Origin: Bacillus sp. REN10
Lineage (GTDB): Bacteria > Bacillota > Bacilli > Bacillales > Domibacillaceae
Assembly (NCBI RefSeq): GCF_016820555.1
Contig: NZ_JADHDW010000005.1
Location: forward strand, 62,001-126,000
Direction of reading: 5' to 3'
DNA: 64,000 bases
In this document: positions 26,498-35,042 of the stretch, piece after piece
Layout: the number at the start of each line of letters is the position of its first letter
How positions within the stretch are numbered: the stretch's first letter is position 1
The notes under the pieces: model-generated
What the model was told of the DNA's origin: nothing
What the model saw: the letters and a program-made list of their open reading frames with translations, nothing else
The model's database searches: none
Made by a program: the position numbers and the translations under genes

Positions 26498-27154
26498 ATG
26501 GTTAAAAAAATAATTATTTTAGGAACAGGCGGTAACTGTATAGATATACTAGACACTATTAATGAAATAAACGAAAAAGAATTTAAATATGAATGTGTTG
26601 GCTTTTTAGATGATAACATTGATAATTTTGAAAAAACATTTTGGGGAGTCAAAGTTCTAGGTCCTCTATCAAAAGCGAAAGAATTTATAGATTCTTGCTT
26701 TTTCATAAATGGCATTGGGAGTGAAAAGAACTTTTTTTTAAAGGAAAAAATCATTGCAAATACAAAAATTCCTATAGAACACTTCGAAACGATCATCCAT
26801 CCTACGGCTAGTGTATCTAAGATGTGTAAAGTAGGAAAAGGAACCGTTATCTTTCAAAATGTAACAATTACATCTAATGTAAATATAGGAAATCATGTAG
26901 TTATACTCCCAAATTCGGTTATTAATCACGATTGTATCATTCAAGATTATTCATGTATTGCCAGTAGTGTCAACATCTTAGGAAAAGTATTAATAGGGAA
27001 ATCATGTTACTTAGGAGCCAATAGTTCTATTAAAAGTAACGTAACAATAAAAGATTATTCTTTAATAGGAATGGGTAGTAATGTACTTTCAGATGTAAAA
27101 GAAAATTCTGTTATGATTGGGAATCCTGCTCGATACTTAAGAAGTACAAGATAA
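26498..27154 (+). CDS. NeuD/PglD-like sugar O- or N-acyltransferase
   Basis: Two-domain acyltransferase of about 218 residues: an N-terminal nucleotide-sugar-binding Rossmann-like part (KIIILGTGGNCIDILD) and a C-terminal left-handed beta-helix of hexapeptide repeats (GNHVVILPNSVINHDCIIQD, GKSCYLGANSS) ending GNPARYLR. Relatives acetylate bacillosamine, sialic acid or perosamine derivatives. An in-frame ATG at 26456 lies inside the previous gene; the ATG at 26498, five bases after that gene's stop and just behind GGTGAAG, is preferred. Product is probably an N-acylated amino sugar nucleotide. Confidence 0.85.
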   Translation: MVKKIIILGTGGNCIDILDTINEINEKEFKYECVGFLDDNIDNFEKTFWGVKVLGPLSKAKEFIDSCFFINGIGSEKNFFLKEKIIANTKIPIEHFETIIHPTASVSKMCKVGKGTVIFQNVTITSNVNIGNHVVILPNSVINHDCIIQDYSCIASSVNILGKVLIGKSCYLGANSSIKSNVTIKDYSLIGMGSNVLSDVKENSVMIGNPARYLRSTR

Positions 27155-27175
27155 ACATAAATAGGAGAATTAAAC

Positions 27176-27917
27176 ATGGATTATGAAAATACAATATTTT
27201 TGACCTTTGATTTTGATTGGGCATGTGATGAAGTTATCTCTTATACAATAGACTTGTTAAATAAACACGATGTTCCTGCAACATTTTTTGTTACAAATGA
27301 TACCCCTATTTTAAATAAACTAAAATATAACTCCAATTTTGAACTTGGTATACATCCTAATTTCAATGACTTATTAGCTGGTACAAGCCATGAAGCTGCT
27401 GAAACGGTAATTTCAAAAATCAAAAAAATTGTACCCGATGCAGTTAGTGTTCGTTCACATTCATTTAACCCAAAGCTCAACTATTTTAAACCTCTTTATT
27501 AAACATGGATTAAAGTTTGATCTAAACCTCTTAATTCCATTCGAGAGTGATATTAAATTACGTCCTTTCTCCTTTTTCAAACACTTAATACGAGTCCCCT
27601 TTTTTTGGGAAGATGATGTTCACTGTATAAATATGGAAAGTAGAAAAGACCTTGATTGGAATGTATCACACTACCTTAATAAAGATGGGTTAAAGGTTTT
27701 TAATTTTCATCCTATACATGTTTACCTTAATACAGAAAGACTCGATAGATACTATCGTATCAAAAGCTTTTATCATAATATTGAAAAACTTGAAGCGCAT
27801 CGCTTAAAAAATGATCTTTGCGGGACTCGTTCTTTTTTAAATAATCTAATAGCTGAAGCCAAAAATAAGGGGCTTCAATTCTCAACAATTAAAGAAATTA
27901 ATATCGATTATGAATAA
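27176..27917 (+). pseudogene. Polysaccharide deacetylase-like protein (WbmS-like), frameshifted
   Basis: Two frames make up one protein. The first (27176-27502) holds IFLTFDFDWACDEV, the NodB-like metal-binding aspartates, and VPATFFVTND. After RSHSF homologous sequence continues in another frame (TQSSTILNLFIKHG ... FNFHPIHVY ... to 27917). One extra base, most simply in the TTT at 27464-27466, explains the break. The second part keeps NFHPIHVYLN, a family metal/active-site segment. Operon position fits a sugar-modifying hydrolase. It may be a real pseudogene, a phase-variable tract (unlikely, the run is only three T) or a sequencing error. Confidence 0.75.
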
Positions 27918-27935
27918 ATATAAGGAGAATTTTAA

Positions 27936-28838
27936 ATGAAGTTCGATCTTACACAAATATCTAACATTCTTGGAATTCAACTACCTTTAGATGTTCATTT
28001 TGATCTCTTAGGACTTGTTGATAGTAATAAGAGTAATACATTAACCTTTATAGATAATAAAAGATTCTTACATACTCTAGTCAATAACAAAAATATTTCA
28101 GCTGTATTTGTTACACAAGAGTTGGCTAATGAAGTACAACAAAAAAACTCTAGCATTCAACTAATTATCTGTGAAGATCCAAGATATTCTTTCTATTTTC
28201 TATATAATCATATTTCAAAGAAAGAATATAAAAAAGAATATAATGTCATAGATAACACTGCGAGTATTCATGACACAGTACATATAGCTGAATATAATGT
28301 AAGAATAGGTAAAAATGTAATTATCGAACCCAACGTCACTATACTATCTGATGTTGTTATTAAAGAAAATTCTATTATAAGAGCCGGAACAATTATAGGA
28401 TCAGAAGGCTTTGAACATAAAAGAACAACAAAAGGAATATTATCTGTATTTCACGATGGAAAAGTTATAATTGATTCAAACGTTGAAATAGGGGCAAATA
28501 CATGTATTGATAAAGGATTTTCTTTTAGAAAGACCCTGATAGGTAAAAATACTAAAATAGATAATCTGGTACACATCGCTCACGGTGTTCAAATTGGTGA
28601 CAATTGCTTAATAGCAGCTTCTTCAATGATAGCAGGTAGCGTAACTATTCAAAATGATGTCTGGATTGGTCCTAATTCAAGTATCTCTAACAACATTAAT
28701 ATCGGACATAATAGTTTCATAACAATAGGATCAGTCGTCACAAGAGATGTAAGTGAAAATCAACAAGTAACGGGTAATTTCGCTATACCTCATAATCAGT
28801 TTTTAAATAATTTTAAAAAGACTTTAAAAAATAAATAA
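27936..28838 (+). CDS. LpxD-like sugar nucleotide N-acyltransferase
   Basis: A 300-residue protein with the layout of LpxD: an N-terminal uridine-binding-like domain (about 1-100, LTFIDNKRFLHTLVN) and a left-handed beta-helix (about 100-270; IGKNVIIEPNVTILSD, ANTCIDKG, HIAHGVQIGDNCLIAASSMI). Catalytic His is expected in NLVHIAHGVQIG. In Gram-negatives LpxD makes lipid A; this Gram-positive setting points instead to acylation of an amino sugar nucleotide for a surface or flagellar glycan. It is the last gene of the operon. GGAGAAT precedes the ATG. Confidence 0.85.
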   Translation: MKFDLTQISNILGIQLPLDVHFDLLGLVDSNKSNTLTFIDNKRFLHTLVNNKNISAVFVTQELANEVQQKNSSIQLIICEDPRYSFYFLYNHISKKEYKKEYNVIDNTASIHDTVHIAEYNVRIGKNVIIEPNVTILSDVVIKENSIIRAGTIIGSEGFEHKRTTKGILSVFHDGKVIIDSNVEIGANTCIDKGFSFRKTLIGKNTKIDNLVHIAHGVQIGDNCLIAASSMIAGSVTIQNDVWIGPNSSISNNINIGHNSFITIGSVVTRDVSENQQVTGNFAIPHNQFLNNFKKTLKNK

Positions 28839-28840
28839 AT

Positions 28841-28881
28841 CTTACCATCTTGAACATAAATTTTCTGTTCAAGGTGGTAAG
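28841..28881 (-). terminator. Convergent terminator between the sugar operon and the glycosyltransferase gene
   Basis: CTTACCATCTTGAACA pairs with TGTTCAAGGTGGTAAG (one G-U). The T-rich tail is on the minus side (ATTTATTTATTTTTT), so it mainly serves the glycosyltransferase gene but may act both ways. Confidence 0.8.
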
Positions 28882-28963
28882 GAAATAATATTAGTCGTGA
28901 TAAATAAGGAAAAACACCCTAATGTAACTACTTAAAGTAGATTAACATACTGGATTACTATCT

Positions 28964-31939
28964 TTAAACAGTGGGCTTATATATTTGTATCAACTGTTGC
29001 GCAATATCTAAATCATTATGATATTTTTCTACATATTTTATCCCTTTTTTTCCTAAAATATTTCGCAAGTCAACATCTTTAATTAAATATTCAATTTTCT
29101 CCTTAATATTATCTGGATTAGCAGACAAAATGGGTAAATCTTCTGGATAATAATCCTTCATAAACTCACTTATATAACTAATAACTGGCTTTTCCATCGC
29201 CATCGCCTCTAGTGCAAATAACCCATAGCCACCTCCATGCAGTTGATCTATAATGATATCTGCCTCTTGATAAACACGTTTCGCTTCTTCATGAGACATA
29301 TTCTGTACTAATTTATATTCAAAATCATAATTTAATTTTAATTCTTCAATAGCAGCATTTACAAATTTAGTACCTTTAAAATCTGAAGATGTTGGAGCAT
29401 GAACAATTACTGGCTTTGTTTTTCTAAATTCAAATTCTGGGTTAGGAGTGTATTCACTGAGATTTAATGCTTGGCGAACTATATGGACTCGATTATAAAA
29501 TCCTTTGACGTATTCATATAATTCAGCATCAGCAATGATACAATCATCTATATAGCTACCTAAATAGTGTAGTTGTTTTATTATTTGTTCCTCATTGTCA
29601 TTTTTACTTTTCGCATAAGGATTTAACTTGTTAGCAATTGAAAGTCTTCTTACGTCCGTTCCCCAATGATGCATAAATATTTTTTTCTTGTTTTCTTTTA
29701 ATAAAGGAAGGTCAGCTAGGTTAGGTAACAAAGAGGTATTATAATGGAAATGAAAAACGTCAAAGGTTTCGTTTGCTGCTTCAAAAAGTTCCATTGTTAC
29801 CTTATCTCTATCTTCTACTTTATTAATGTCTAGTATATGTGCATTATCATAACTGAGATAACTCGGATGATAATTTATACCAAATGAAGAAACGTTAGAA
29901 AATTGATTTTGGGCTTTAACTAGTGTATTCATCTGATTCGCAATTTCAATTGTTCCATGCAATATTTTTAACTCTTTACTTTGAGATTTGACTTCAAGTA
30001 TAGAATTGATTACACCTTTTTTCTGTATTTCAGATTTAATTTCATTTGCTAAGATAGACAGATAATGAGAAAAATACGGATAAGTCTCGCCTGCTTCTTT
30101 TAAATATTTCATAGCAAGCTTTTGGTTACCTTCTATATATTGAAGTTTATACAGATGCATAATCATTAGAAATTTTTCTTCTTTATTTTCATGAGTACTA
30201 TATATAAGACGAATATGATTTGGATTAAAAGTATAACGAATATTTTCAATACCTTTTTCTATATATCTATTAAAAATCTCTTTTAAATTAAAAACAAAAT
30301 CTTCTTTTTTTCTTTTATTTTCCTCAATTCTAGAAAGAAGTAGCACATTAGCTATCGCAATATATACTCTATTGCTTTGAAAATCATTAAATCCAAAATC
30401 ATTTCTTAAAGATTGCAAGAAATACTCTTCTTTTTCTTCTTGATCAATTAACACTTTGACAATTTTTTTGATGACTTCACTATTAGTTTTTTTGAAGAAT
30501 CGATTTAAATAGTTGTACTCTATTAAATACTTAACAAATTCAATTATAATTTCATCCGAAAATTTAATAATATCGTATTTATTAATAAACTCTGTCAGTA
30601 GCTTTCTTTTGTTATCTGTAATTCGAATTTGGTTTAATAACCCATAAGCATCTTCATTGGTAGAAAAATTAATTTGAAAACGTTCCAATTGATCTTCGTC
30701 AAAATCATTTTTTAATATCTCTAAATAATTAATGTAAGGATGACGTTGTTCTTCTTCCATATTTTTATATAGATCGAGTAACTCTTCTACTTTGTTCTCT
30801 AAAATGAATACTTTCGTTAATAATTTAGCCTTTAAAGCTTGGTTCTCAATTTTATCCAAAAACATTTTATAAGGAGTTAAAGCATAAATTAGGTTAGAGT
30901 CCTTATAAATTAGGTCGACGATCCGATCTAGTGTATTGTTGCGTGTGTCTTTATCAAGACTATACATTTCTATCGCTGTAAAATTCGATAAATCTAATTC
31001 ATTTTTATGATATTTTTCATGAAGATCCATGTATCTCTTTAGTGTTTCCAAACCATCTTCATACTCTTCTAAAGCGAAATAGGCATGCCCCATATAATAA
31101 TACAAATCCAGATACACCTTGTTATAAGTTAGACCTTCTTTACAAATTTCTATCACTTGTTTAAACTTTTTTGCATTTAGAGACATGCGAGCATATTCAC
31201 CAAACACATAGTATCTGTGAATAACCAATTCTTCCGCTTGTTTTTTCATTGATTGATATGCTTTTTCAATCTCTTCTAAAGCTATAATATCCTCATTGTG
31301 CATCATATAAGATCTAGCTAACTGAAAGCGATAATACACATGTTCAGGATCTTTCTCTAATTCTTTCCTCAGCATACTCGCTGTACGTTTAAACTTCTTT
31401 TCCATCAATTCCTTATCTTCGTTGATGTATCCATAATGCATAAGCCATATATCTGCAGTTAATACCGGATGCTGATAAATAGGTTGGTTATGTATGGTTC
31501 CTTTATAATGAAATGTTCCATTGTTCCGAAATAAACGTTCTTGAACATGATAAACATATTTATTCAACTTAATTGATAATAAATTTTTTTCTCTAACCCT
31601 AATCGTATTACAACTATTTATCTCAGAGCTTGTTAACAAGTTCATAAGTTCGCTTGGCGTTTCAAGTTCTTCATCCGCATCAATAATAAAAATCCATTCT
31701 CCCTCTGCGTATGAAATGGAAATATTCCTCATATCTGAGAAATTCCCATTCCATTCATGAAAATAGACTCTTTGTGTATATTCTTTAGCGATCTTAATCG
31801 TTTGGTCTGTTGAACCGGTATCGACGATAATAAGTTCCGTATAGCTTGTTTCTAATAAAGGTTTTAAACTATCTAAACAGCGACGTAAATTCTTCTCTTC
31901 ATCTTTAACAATCATGCAAATGCTTAATTTTTTATCCAT
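28964..31939 (-). CDS. Large bifunctional glycosyltransferase: GT2 + TPR-like region + C-terminal GT-B domain
   Basis: A 991-residue protein. Residues 1-240 form a GT2 glycosyltransferase (SICMIVKDEEKNLRRCLDSL, then DxD-like IIDADEEL). A long helical TPR-like region fills the middle (about 170-640). The C-terminal 300 residues look like a GT-B transferase (IVHAPTSSDFKGTKFVNAAI, DIIIDQLHGGGYGLFALEAM, EKPVISY). Similar GT2-TPR proteins beside flagellin genes glycosylate flagellin. It directly follows hag and a small gene, overlapping the latter by eight bases (ATGGATAA). The in-frame ATG at 31954 lacks a ribosome site; 31939 gives MDKKLSICMIVKDEE. The coding DNA is AT-rich. Confidence 0.85.
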   Translation of the reverse strand: MDKKLSICMIVKDEEKNLRRCLDSLKPLLETSYTELIIVDTGSTDQTIKIAKEYTQRVYFHEWNGNFSDMRNISISYAEGEWIFIIDADEELETPSELMNLLTSSEINSCNTIRVREKNLLSIKLNKYVYHVQERLFRNNGTFHYKGTIHNQPIYQHPVLTADIWLMHYGYINEDKELMEKKFKRTASMLRKELEKDPEHVYYRFQLARSYMMHNEDIIALEEIEKAYQSMKKQAEELVIHRYYVFGEYARMSLNAKKFKQVIEICKEGLTYNKVYLDLYYYMGHAYFALEEYEDGLETLKRYMDLHEKYHKNELDLSNFTAIEMYSLDKDTRNNTLDRIVDLIYKDSNLIYALTPYKMFLDKIENQALKAKLLTKVFILENKVEELLDLYKNMEEEQRHPYINYLEILKNDFDEDQLERFQINFSTNEDAYGLLNQIRITDNKRKLLTEFINKYDIIKFSDEIIIEFVKYLIEYNYLNRFFKKTNSEVIKKIVKVLIDQEEKEEYFLQSLRNDFGFNDFQSNRVYIAIANVLLLSRIEENKRKKEDFVFNLKEIFNRYIEKGIENIRYTFNPNHIRLIYSTHENKEEKFLMIMHLYKLQYIEGNQKLAMKYLKEAGETYPYFSHYLSILANEIKSEIQKKGVINSILEVKSQSKELKILHGTIEIANQMNTLVKAQNQFSNVSSFGINYHPSYLSYDNAHILDINKVEDRDKVTMELFEAANETFDVFHFHYNTSLLPNLADLPLLKENKKKIFMHHWGTDVRRLSIANKLNPYAKSKNDNEEQIIKQLHYLGSYIDDCIIADAELYEYVKGFYNRVHIVRQALNLSEYTPNPEFEFRKTKPVIVHAPTSSDFKGTKFVNAAIEELKLNYDFEYKLVQNMSHEEAKRVYQEADIIIDQLHGGGYGLFALEAMAMEKPVISYISEFMKDYYPEDLPILSANPDNIKEKIEYLIKDVDLRNILGKKGIKYVEKYHNDLDIAQQLIQIYKPTV

Positions 31940-32264
31940 GTGTAATACATCCATCCCAGTAAGATAACAATGGCTTTAGTTCATATTGAAGAATGTCTCC
32001 CACAAACAAATAGTCTTTTCCCTCAATCTTATCTAGTAATAATCCGACTTTTTCGTTAAATAAATCAAGACCAAAATCAACCACACCGTTCTCAGTTAAG
32101 ATCATAATACTCTCGGTTAAAGTAGATAGATCCTCTAACCAAAACGTTAAACTTTCAGTAGCTTGTACATTATCTATATTCATACAAATAGTATCAATAC
32201 GAGTTAATAAATTTTGGATTAATTCTTTTAATGAATATTTCAATTCAAGTAATTGTGCTTCCAT
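31932..32264 (-). CDS. Small acidic helical protein between hag and the glycosyltransferase
   Basis: A 110-residue, mostly helical, acidic protein that I do not recognise (EAQLLELKYSLKELIQNLLT, LTFWLEDLSTLTESIMIL). No signal peptide or membrane segment. It has a good AAAGGGAGAC ribosome site, starts 14 bases after the hag terminator, and is translationally coupled to the large glycosyltransferase by an eight-base overlap. Position suggests a partner or chaperone of the transferase or of flagellin, expressed by read-through from hag. That role is inference only. Confidence 0.7.
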   Translation of the reverse strand: MEAQLLELKYSLKELIQNLLTRIDTICMNIDNVQATESLTFWLEDLSTLTESIMILTENGVVDFGLDLFNEKVGLLLDKIEGKDYLFVGDILQYELKPLLSYWDGCITHG

Positions 32265-32277
32265 AATGTCTCCCTTT

Positions 32278-32308
32278 TAAAAAAGGCTGACTAATAAATT
32301 AGTCAGCC
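32278..32308 (-). terminator. hag terminator
   Basis: Perfect stem GGCTGACTAA / TTAGTCAGCC, loop TTTA, then TTTTTT on the minus strand. Confidence 0.95.
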
Positions 32309-32336
32309 TCCTTAATTGTTGTCACAAAAGTATCAA

Positions 32337-33464
32337 TTAACGAAGTAATTGAAGTACTCCTTGTGGTTGTTGGTTTGCTTGAGCAAGCATTGCTTGAGCA
32401 GCTTGAGCAAGAATACCGTTTTTAGTAGATTCCATCATTTCTTTCGCCATGTCAACGTCACGAACGCGAGACTCAGCTGCTGTTAAGTTTTCAGAAGACG
32501 TACCTAAGTTGTTAATTGTATGCTCTAAACGGTTTTGGAACGCACCTAGTTTAGAACGTTGTGCTGATACATCTTCAATTGCTTTGTTCACTGCTGAAAT
32601 AGATGCTTCCGCAGCCCCAGAGCTACTTACATCGATTCCATTGATATTTAAAGCAGTTGAACTCATATCTTCAATTGCTACTTTCATTGTTTGTGAAGAG
32701 TTCGCACCAATTTGGTAAGTTAAAGAGGCATCGTCTAAATCAGTTACTGCTTTACGAGTAGTGAATGTAGCTTCTTCACCAATTGAGCCTGTGCTTAATG
32801 CACCAATAGTAACTGCAGCATCACCAATTGTTACAGTTCCACCACCAGAAGTTGTTACAGTAGAAGATACACCCTTAGCATCAGTAACAGATAATGTGTA
32901 TACTCCTCCAGTAGTCGCTGAAGTGATTTTTACATTATAAGTGTTATTTTCGCCGATTGTACCAGTAGATGCAACACCTGTGAAGATCGCCTTATCAGAA
33001 ACTTCATTAAATGTTGCTGATTCTGCTTCTGCATTTACACCACTTAAATTACCATTCAATAATTTCTTAGTATTGAACTCAGTAGTGTTAGCAATACGAT
33101 CAATTTCTTCTACTAACTGATCTACTTCTTTTTGAAGTTCTGCACGGTCAGTATCTGTGTTTGTATCGTTCGCAGATTGAACAGCTAATTCACGTACACG
33201 TTGAAGGATTGAGTGTGTTTCGTTCAATGCACCTTCAGCTGTTTGGATTAAAGAGATACCATCTTGTGCGTTTTTAGAAGCCATGTCTAAACCGCGGATT
33301 TGTCCACGCATTTTTTCAGAGATTGCTAGACCTGCAGCATCGTCACCAGCACGGTTGATACGAAGACCTGAAGATAATTTCTCCATTGATTTAGATTGTG
33401 CATTTGAAGCACTGTTTAATTGACGGTGCGTGTTAAGAGCCGCAATATTATGATTGATTCTCAT
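32337..33464 (-). CDS. hag: Flagellin (major filament protein)
   Basis: Flagellin of 375 residues. N-terminal D0/D1 (MRINHNIAALNTHRQLNSAS, SSGLRINRAGDDAAGLAISE) and C-terminal D1/D0 (SAQRSKLGAFQNRLEHTINN, MLAQANQQPQGVLQLLR) are canonical. A Thr/Ser/Gly-rich variable region of about 120 residues lies between (about 150-275, with two similar EN/EEATFT segments); B. subtilis Hag has a shorter one. Its many Ser/Thr would suit O-glycosylation by the adjacent transferase. Transcribed from a SigD promoter at 33563-33589, with a CsrA hairpin and an AAGGAGG ribosome site in the leader; csrA and fliW lie directly upstream. Confidence 0.97.
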   Translation of the reverse strand: MRINHNIAALNTHRQLNSASNAQSKSMEKLSSGLRINRAGDDAAGLAISEKMRGQIRGLDMASKNAQDGISLIQTAEGALNETHSILQRVRELAVQSANDTNTDTDRAELQKEVDQLVEEIDRIANTTEFNTKKLLNGNLSGVNAEAESATFNEVSDKAIFTGVASTGTIGENNTYNVKITSATTGGVYTLSVTDAKGVSSTVTTSGGGTVTIGDAAVTIGALSTGSIGEEATFTTRKAVTDLDDASLTYQIGANSSQTMKVAIEDMSSTALNINGIDVSSSGAAEASISAVNKAIEDVSAQRSKLGAFQNRLEHTINNLGTSSENLTAAESRVRDVDMAKEMMESTKNGILAQAAQAMLAQANQQPQGVLQLLR

Positions 33465-33470
33465 GATTAA

Positions 33471-33508
33471 TTTCCTCCTTGAGTTATGTAGTTCACGTCC
33501 ATGTGAAC
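33471..33508 (-). promoter_or_regulatory. CsrA-binding leader elements of hag
   Basis: On the minus strand GTTCAC-ATGGAC-GTGAAC is a perfect six-base-pair hairpin presenting GGA in its loop, the classic CsrA site. About 20 bases further the ribosome site CAAGGAGGAAA supplies a second GGA. Two such sites, one hairpin upstream and one over the ribosome site, match the known B. subtilis hag leader. Confidence 0.8.
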
Positions 33509-33562
33509 ATCATTTTTTAGGGATCACTAGGTCGGCCGCCCTGTTTCTCCCTTACATCATTA

Positions 33563-33589
33563 ATATCGGAGGGAGAAGAAATTTCTTTA
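33563..33589 (-). promoter_or_regulatory. SigD promoter of hag
   Basis: TAAA, 15 bases, TCCGATAT on the minus strand; consensus is TAAA-N15-GCCGATAT (11 of 12 match). It leaves a leader of about 95 bases. Confidence 0.93.
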
Positions 33590-33645
33590 ATAGTTTAAGA
33601 AAAATTTTTTATCTTTTTTTATTTGTGACGAAATGATGGAGATAG

Positions 33646-33673
33646 AAAAAAGAACTCCATATTTGAAGTTCTT
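33646..33673 (-). terminator. Terminator after csrA
   Basis: AAAGAACTTCA / TGGAGTTCTTT stem (one G-U) followed by TTTTTTC on the minus strand. Confidence 0.85.
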
Positions 33674-33684
33674 TCGTTTTATCA

Positions 33685-33906
33685 TTATTTACTTTTTGGC
33701 AGTAGACTGAATAAATCTTTTACTTCATTGGAAGCAGACTCATTTTCCTCTTGGATCGCTAAGTATACTTCTTTCCGATGGATATCCACATGCTTTGGTG
33801 CGTTAATGCCTAGTTTAATTTGATCCCCTTTGACGCTAATGACAGTGATTTCAATGTCATCACCAATTTGGATAGCTTCACCTGTTTTTCTTGTTAGCAC
33901 TAACAT
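33685..33906 (-). CDS. csrA: Carbon storage regulator / translational repressor CsrA
   Basis: RNA-binding dimer of 73 residues. Hallmarks are [25 protein letters not shown]-type [16 protein letters not shown] and a slightly extended helical tail typical of FliW-regulated Bacillus CsrA. It blocks hag translation by binding GGA sites in the leader; FliW relieves it, so free Hag level is held steady. The gene lies seven bases after fliW and 220 before hag, and is followed by its own terminator. ATG preceded by AAAAGGAGTG. Confidence 0.96.
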   Translation of the reverse strand: MLVLTRKTGEAIQIGDDIEITVISVKGDQIKLGINAPKHVDIHRKEVYLAIQEENESASNEVKDLFSLLPKSK

Positions 33907-33913
33907 GATGAAT

Positions 33914-34354
33914 TCACTCCTTTTCAGCCCCGACTAGGAAGATGGAGTGGCGGATGTGATAGCGGTTATCGTTCAAAATCACTTGCTTCGCTTGTTTATT
34001 CGTTGTGTTCAAAATGATCGGTGCTTGTAAGTTGGCTGTTGTTTGTTCGAATGGTTCTTTGACAGTGAGAATCGTATATACCGCTGCTTCTTCTGCTTTT
34101 TCTAATTGCAATGCCTCAACAACTGCCTCATCTAATTGAATATCATACTCCGGAAAGAAGGCAAACGGGTTAGTAACTACAAAACCAAGTTCTGGTGTGC
34201 TTGTTGATTGCAGGACGAAAAAGACGTCGTTGTCTGGAAAAGCTAACAGCGTAAATTGTTTTTCGTCCGCAAAGCCTGGAATGCCTTGATTGAATGTCCA
34301 AACGTCTTCTTGATTGATTTCAACTTGTCCGTGGTATTTTGTTTCGATGATCAT
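33914..34354 (-). CDS. fliW: Flagellar assembly factor FliW
   Basis: FliW of 146 residues. Family motifs: [33 protein letters not shown] and the C-terminal [12 protein letters not shown]. It binds free flagellin and, when released after filament secretion, binds CsrA and frees hag mRNA. Gene order yviE-fliW-csrA-hag is the B. subtilis order. Spacing to csrA is seven bases, consistent with an operon read from flgM. Confidence 0.95.
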   Translation of the reverse strand: MIIETKYHGQVEINQEDVWTFNQGIPGFADEKQFTLLAFPDNDVFFVLQSTSTPELGFVVTNPFAFFPEYDIQLDEAVVEALQLEKAEEAAVYTILTVKEPFEQTTANLQAPIILNTTNKQAKQVILNDNRYHIRHSIFLVGAEKE

Positions 34355-34372
34355 CGTCTCACGTTCCTTTAG

Positions 34373-34963
34373 TTAGATTTCCTGTTCGTAGTTGATGCCT
34401 TTATATTTCAAGTTCACAAAGTCAATGTTGACAGAAGGATATTGCTTCATGGATACATGAACTTTACCTGGCTGATAATCATGAATAGGCTTCTGTGGCC
34501 GTGTGTTATTGATAATCGGATTTGTTTTGACATCAATCTGCACTTGAGCTGGCTGATAATCGATTTTCACACTGCCTGCGGATGGAATGTAGCCGATGTT
34601 AAATTCAAGCTCGGGTCCTTCACTATTGCGCTGTGCTTGTTCCGGAATCGGATCGCCGCCGTTTTCGATCATCATCAGTTCGTCCCCTTCAGCGGCTACG
34701 CGTGCTAGCCCCTCGAACCAGTCTTGATAGCCTTGCTGAGCAAATTCTTCAATCCGCTTAGAAATGTTTTTTAAATCCATATCTTCGCGTGCTTTTGTTT
34801 GGTCAATCGTTAATTTCGATGGCGTCGTTTCAATCGTGAGTTCCGCGGGCGGTTGCTGTAGATCAAGCTCTGCGGATGGCTGTTCAATTGATTGCACCGG
34901 CTTTTGAATGTCGAGCGCAATTTGAGCCTGTTGCGTTGTCATTCGGATTTGCGCTAATTGCAT
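34373..34963 (-). CDS. yviE: YviE, flagellar-operon protein of the DUF6470 family
   Basis: A 196-residue protein of unknown function conserved between flgL and fliW. Repeated beta-strand-like segments with the pattern QPPAELTIET / PSKLTIDQ in the first third and IDYQPAQVQIDVKTNP later. No signal or membrane helix. Identification is by position and by the QLAQIRMTTQQAQIALDI N-terminus typical of YviE. Start ATG preceded by CGAGGTGATC. A hairpin precedes it at 34995. Confidence 0.87.
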   Translation of the reverse strand: MQLAQIRMTTQQAQIALDIQKPVQSIEQPSAELDLQQPPAELTIETTPSKLTIDQTKAREDMDLKNISKRIEEFAQQGYQDWFEGLARVAAEGDELMMIENGGDPIPEQAQRNSEGPELEFNIGYIPSAGSVKIDYQPAQVQIDVKTNPIINNTRPQKPIHDYQPGKVHVSMKQYPSVNIDFVNLKYKGINYEQEI

Positions 34964-34994
34964 AAGATCACCTCGTTTACAAAAAGGTAAAGGG

Positions 34995-35035
34995 AAAGTG
35001 CCGAACTTCCGTTAAATAGGGAAGTCAGGCACTTT
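34995..35035 (-). terminator. Hairpin between flgL and yviE
   Basis: AAAGTGCCTGACTTCC pairs with GGAAGTTCGGCACTTT on the minus strand (a two-base mismatch), followed by a T-rich stretch CCTTTTT. Possibly an attenuator inside the flg operon. Its arms resemble the palindrome at 20129. Confidence 0.6.
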
Positions 35036-35042
35036 AGTTAAA

